Shown here piece after piece: positions 63,506-64,000 of a stretch of DNA of 64,000 nt. The notes under the pieces are model-generated. The model was not told the DNA's origin. It ran no database searches and saw only the letters and a program-made list of their open reading frames with translations. The position numbers were made by a program, and so were the translations under genes. The stretch's first letter is position 1, and every line of letters begins with the position of its first letter. The DNA lies in assembly GCF_001889405.1 (NCBI RefSeq), contig NZ_CP017921.1, forward strand, positions 820,057 to 884,056. Reading direction: 5' to 3'. This DNA is from Methanohalophilus halophilus (GTDB lineage: Archaea; Halobacteriota; Methanosarcinia; Methanosarcinales; Methanosarcinaceae).

Positions 63506-64000
63506 TTATTTCTCCTGTTTTTCTTTATTGTTATCCTTGTAATTTATGTTTTTTACTTTCCAGTCATCAATTTCCTCGAGATGTTCAGTTAACCGGGTGA
63601 TGTCTGAATCATCCCCATTCCAGTATATATCTATCTTTACATCTCTCTGCTGCAATTTTCTGACTATATGTTCTGCAAAAAAGAAAAGGGCCTTTTTGTT
63701 ATAGAAGGGAATGTGGAATGTAGCCCTGTAACCACCTTCACATTTAGCATAGGATACCAATACATATCCATGACTTTCATATTCTGTTATTTTCTCAAAA
63801 GGACAAACAATTTCCACTTCATGGACAGCGGATTTATCAATCCGGGAAATAGAAATAAGGATTCTTCCAACCACGACTTCAGGAGTTTGCCTGCCAAACC
63901 ACACCGATATTTTTCCGTAGGTACAAATGACATTGACGTCATCTCTACCCATTTCATAAGATGAAAGGGATTGGTTGCTGGTATTTTCCTTAATGTCTCT
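63506..64000 (-). CDS. hypothetical protein, start probably outside the window
   Basis: At least 164 codons. The first ATG inside the window is at 63952 (148 residues), but no SD precedes it and the frame stays open through 16 more codons to the edge, so the real start is probably beyond 64000. Mixed alpha/beta with many aromatic residues (YESHGYVLVSYAKCEGGYR, PFYNKKALFFFAEHIV), basic Lys-rich tail. Not recognised. It precedes hxlB by 5 bases. Confidence 0.65.
   Translation of the reverse strand, partial: RDIKENTSNQSLSSYEMGRDDVNVICTYGKISVWFGRQTPEVVVGRILISISRIDKSAVHEVEIVCPFEKITEYESHGYVLVSYAKCEGGYRATFHIPFYNKKALFFFAEHIVRKLQQRDVKIDIYWNGDDSDITRLTEHLEEIDDWKVKNINYKDNNKEKQEK

Noticed and set aside
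1-64000. CRISPR arrays, insertion sequences, tRNA or rRNA genes
   Set aside because: No regularly spaced repeats, transposase motifs, or cloverleaf-like T-loop/anticodon patterns were seen on reading the intergenic regions; a covariance-model scan was not possible.

Overview
The window looks like a piece of chromosome from a methanogenic euryarchaeon of the Methanosarcinaceae type (Methanohalophilus, Methanolobus, Methanococcoides and Methanosarcina are all possible; I cannot choose from sequence alone). Support: CofE for coenzyme F420, the MTH865 family, class I lysyl-tRNA synthetase, RLI/ABCE1, TiaS, Nob1, NOG1, a pyruvoyl-dependent arginine decarboxylase, deoxyhypusine synthase, TATA-box promoters of the TTTATATA kind, and a folate-type one-carbon set (PurN, GlyA, FolD, a DHPS-like protein, MetV, MetF) known to exist beside tetrahydrosarcinapterin in Methanosarcina. 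No tRNA, rRNA, CRISPR array, insertion sequence or prophage is visible. Genes are tightly packed and no gene-free stretch reaches 300 bases once the small genes are counted.

Layout. 1-9.8 kb: start of a cut-off gene, a KaiC-like protein with a degenerate P-loop, hisI, a PIN/ATPase/KH protein, an ArsR-like regulator, an MTH865-like protein, UDP-sugar dehydrogenase, hisH, a HypE-like PurM-fold protein, and the NfeD protease/stomatin pair. 9.9-17.9 kb: a RecJ-like DHH protein, a PyrE-like regulator, Nob1, a double KaiC ATPase, NadE, TiaS and an HTH regulator. 17.9-28.2 kb: purN-glyA-folD-DHPS, then hydantoinase/oxoprolinase-metV-metF-thiC-cofE and a thioredoxin. 28.3-31.6 kb: MBL-fold hydrolase, EMC6-like membrane protein and RLI. 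31.6-37.5 kb (minus strand): an ECF nickel transporter nikK-nikM-nikL-nikQ-nikO followed by a large surface-type protein and a small membrane protein. 38-47.3 kb: hisF, a MazG-like protein, a U32 peptidase, a deoxyribosyltransferase-like protein, a BofA-like protein, a methyltransferase, lysK, pdaD, a PLP decarboxylase and dys. 47.5-50.1 kb: dtxR-feoB. 50.2-55.3 kb: a long minus-strand run nnr, small protein, moaC, prs, Cys-containing protein, HhH glycosylase and TPD nuclease. 55.4-64 kb: a TrkA-N/DHH protein that seems to lack a normal start codon, YkgJ, LeuC/HacA, CBS proteins, hisE, NOG1, an aminotransferase, HxlB and a protein cut by the window edge.

Themes. Four histidine genes (hisI, hisH, hisF, hisE) are scattered among other genes, with prs supplying PRPP. 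Agmatine links PdaD (makes it) to TiaS (puts it on tRNA-Ile2) and probably to DHS. Metal handling is prominent: a five-component nickel importer with a His-rich ATPase tail, a predicted N-terminal histidine on mature NikK and a PGF-CTERM-like tail, plus DtxR/FeoB iron control. The points I find most worth a second look are the apparent AUU start at 55409, the genes appended to the nickel operon, the folate-type cluster with its unexplained hydantoinase-like ATPase and DHPS C-terminal domain, and the ThiC with a CX2CX3C motif.
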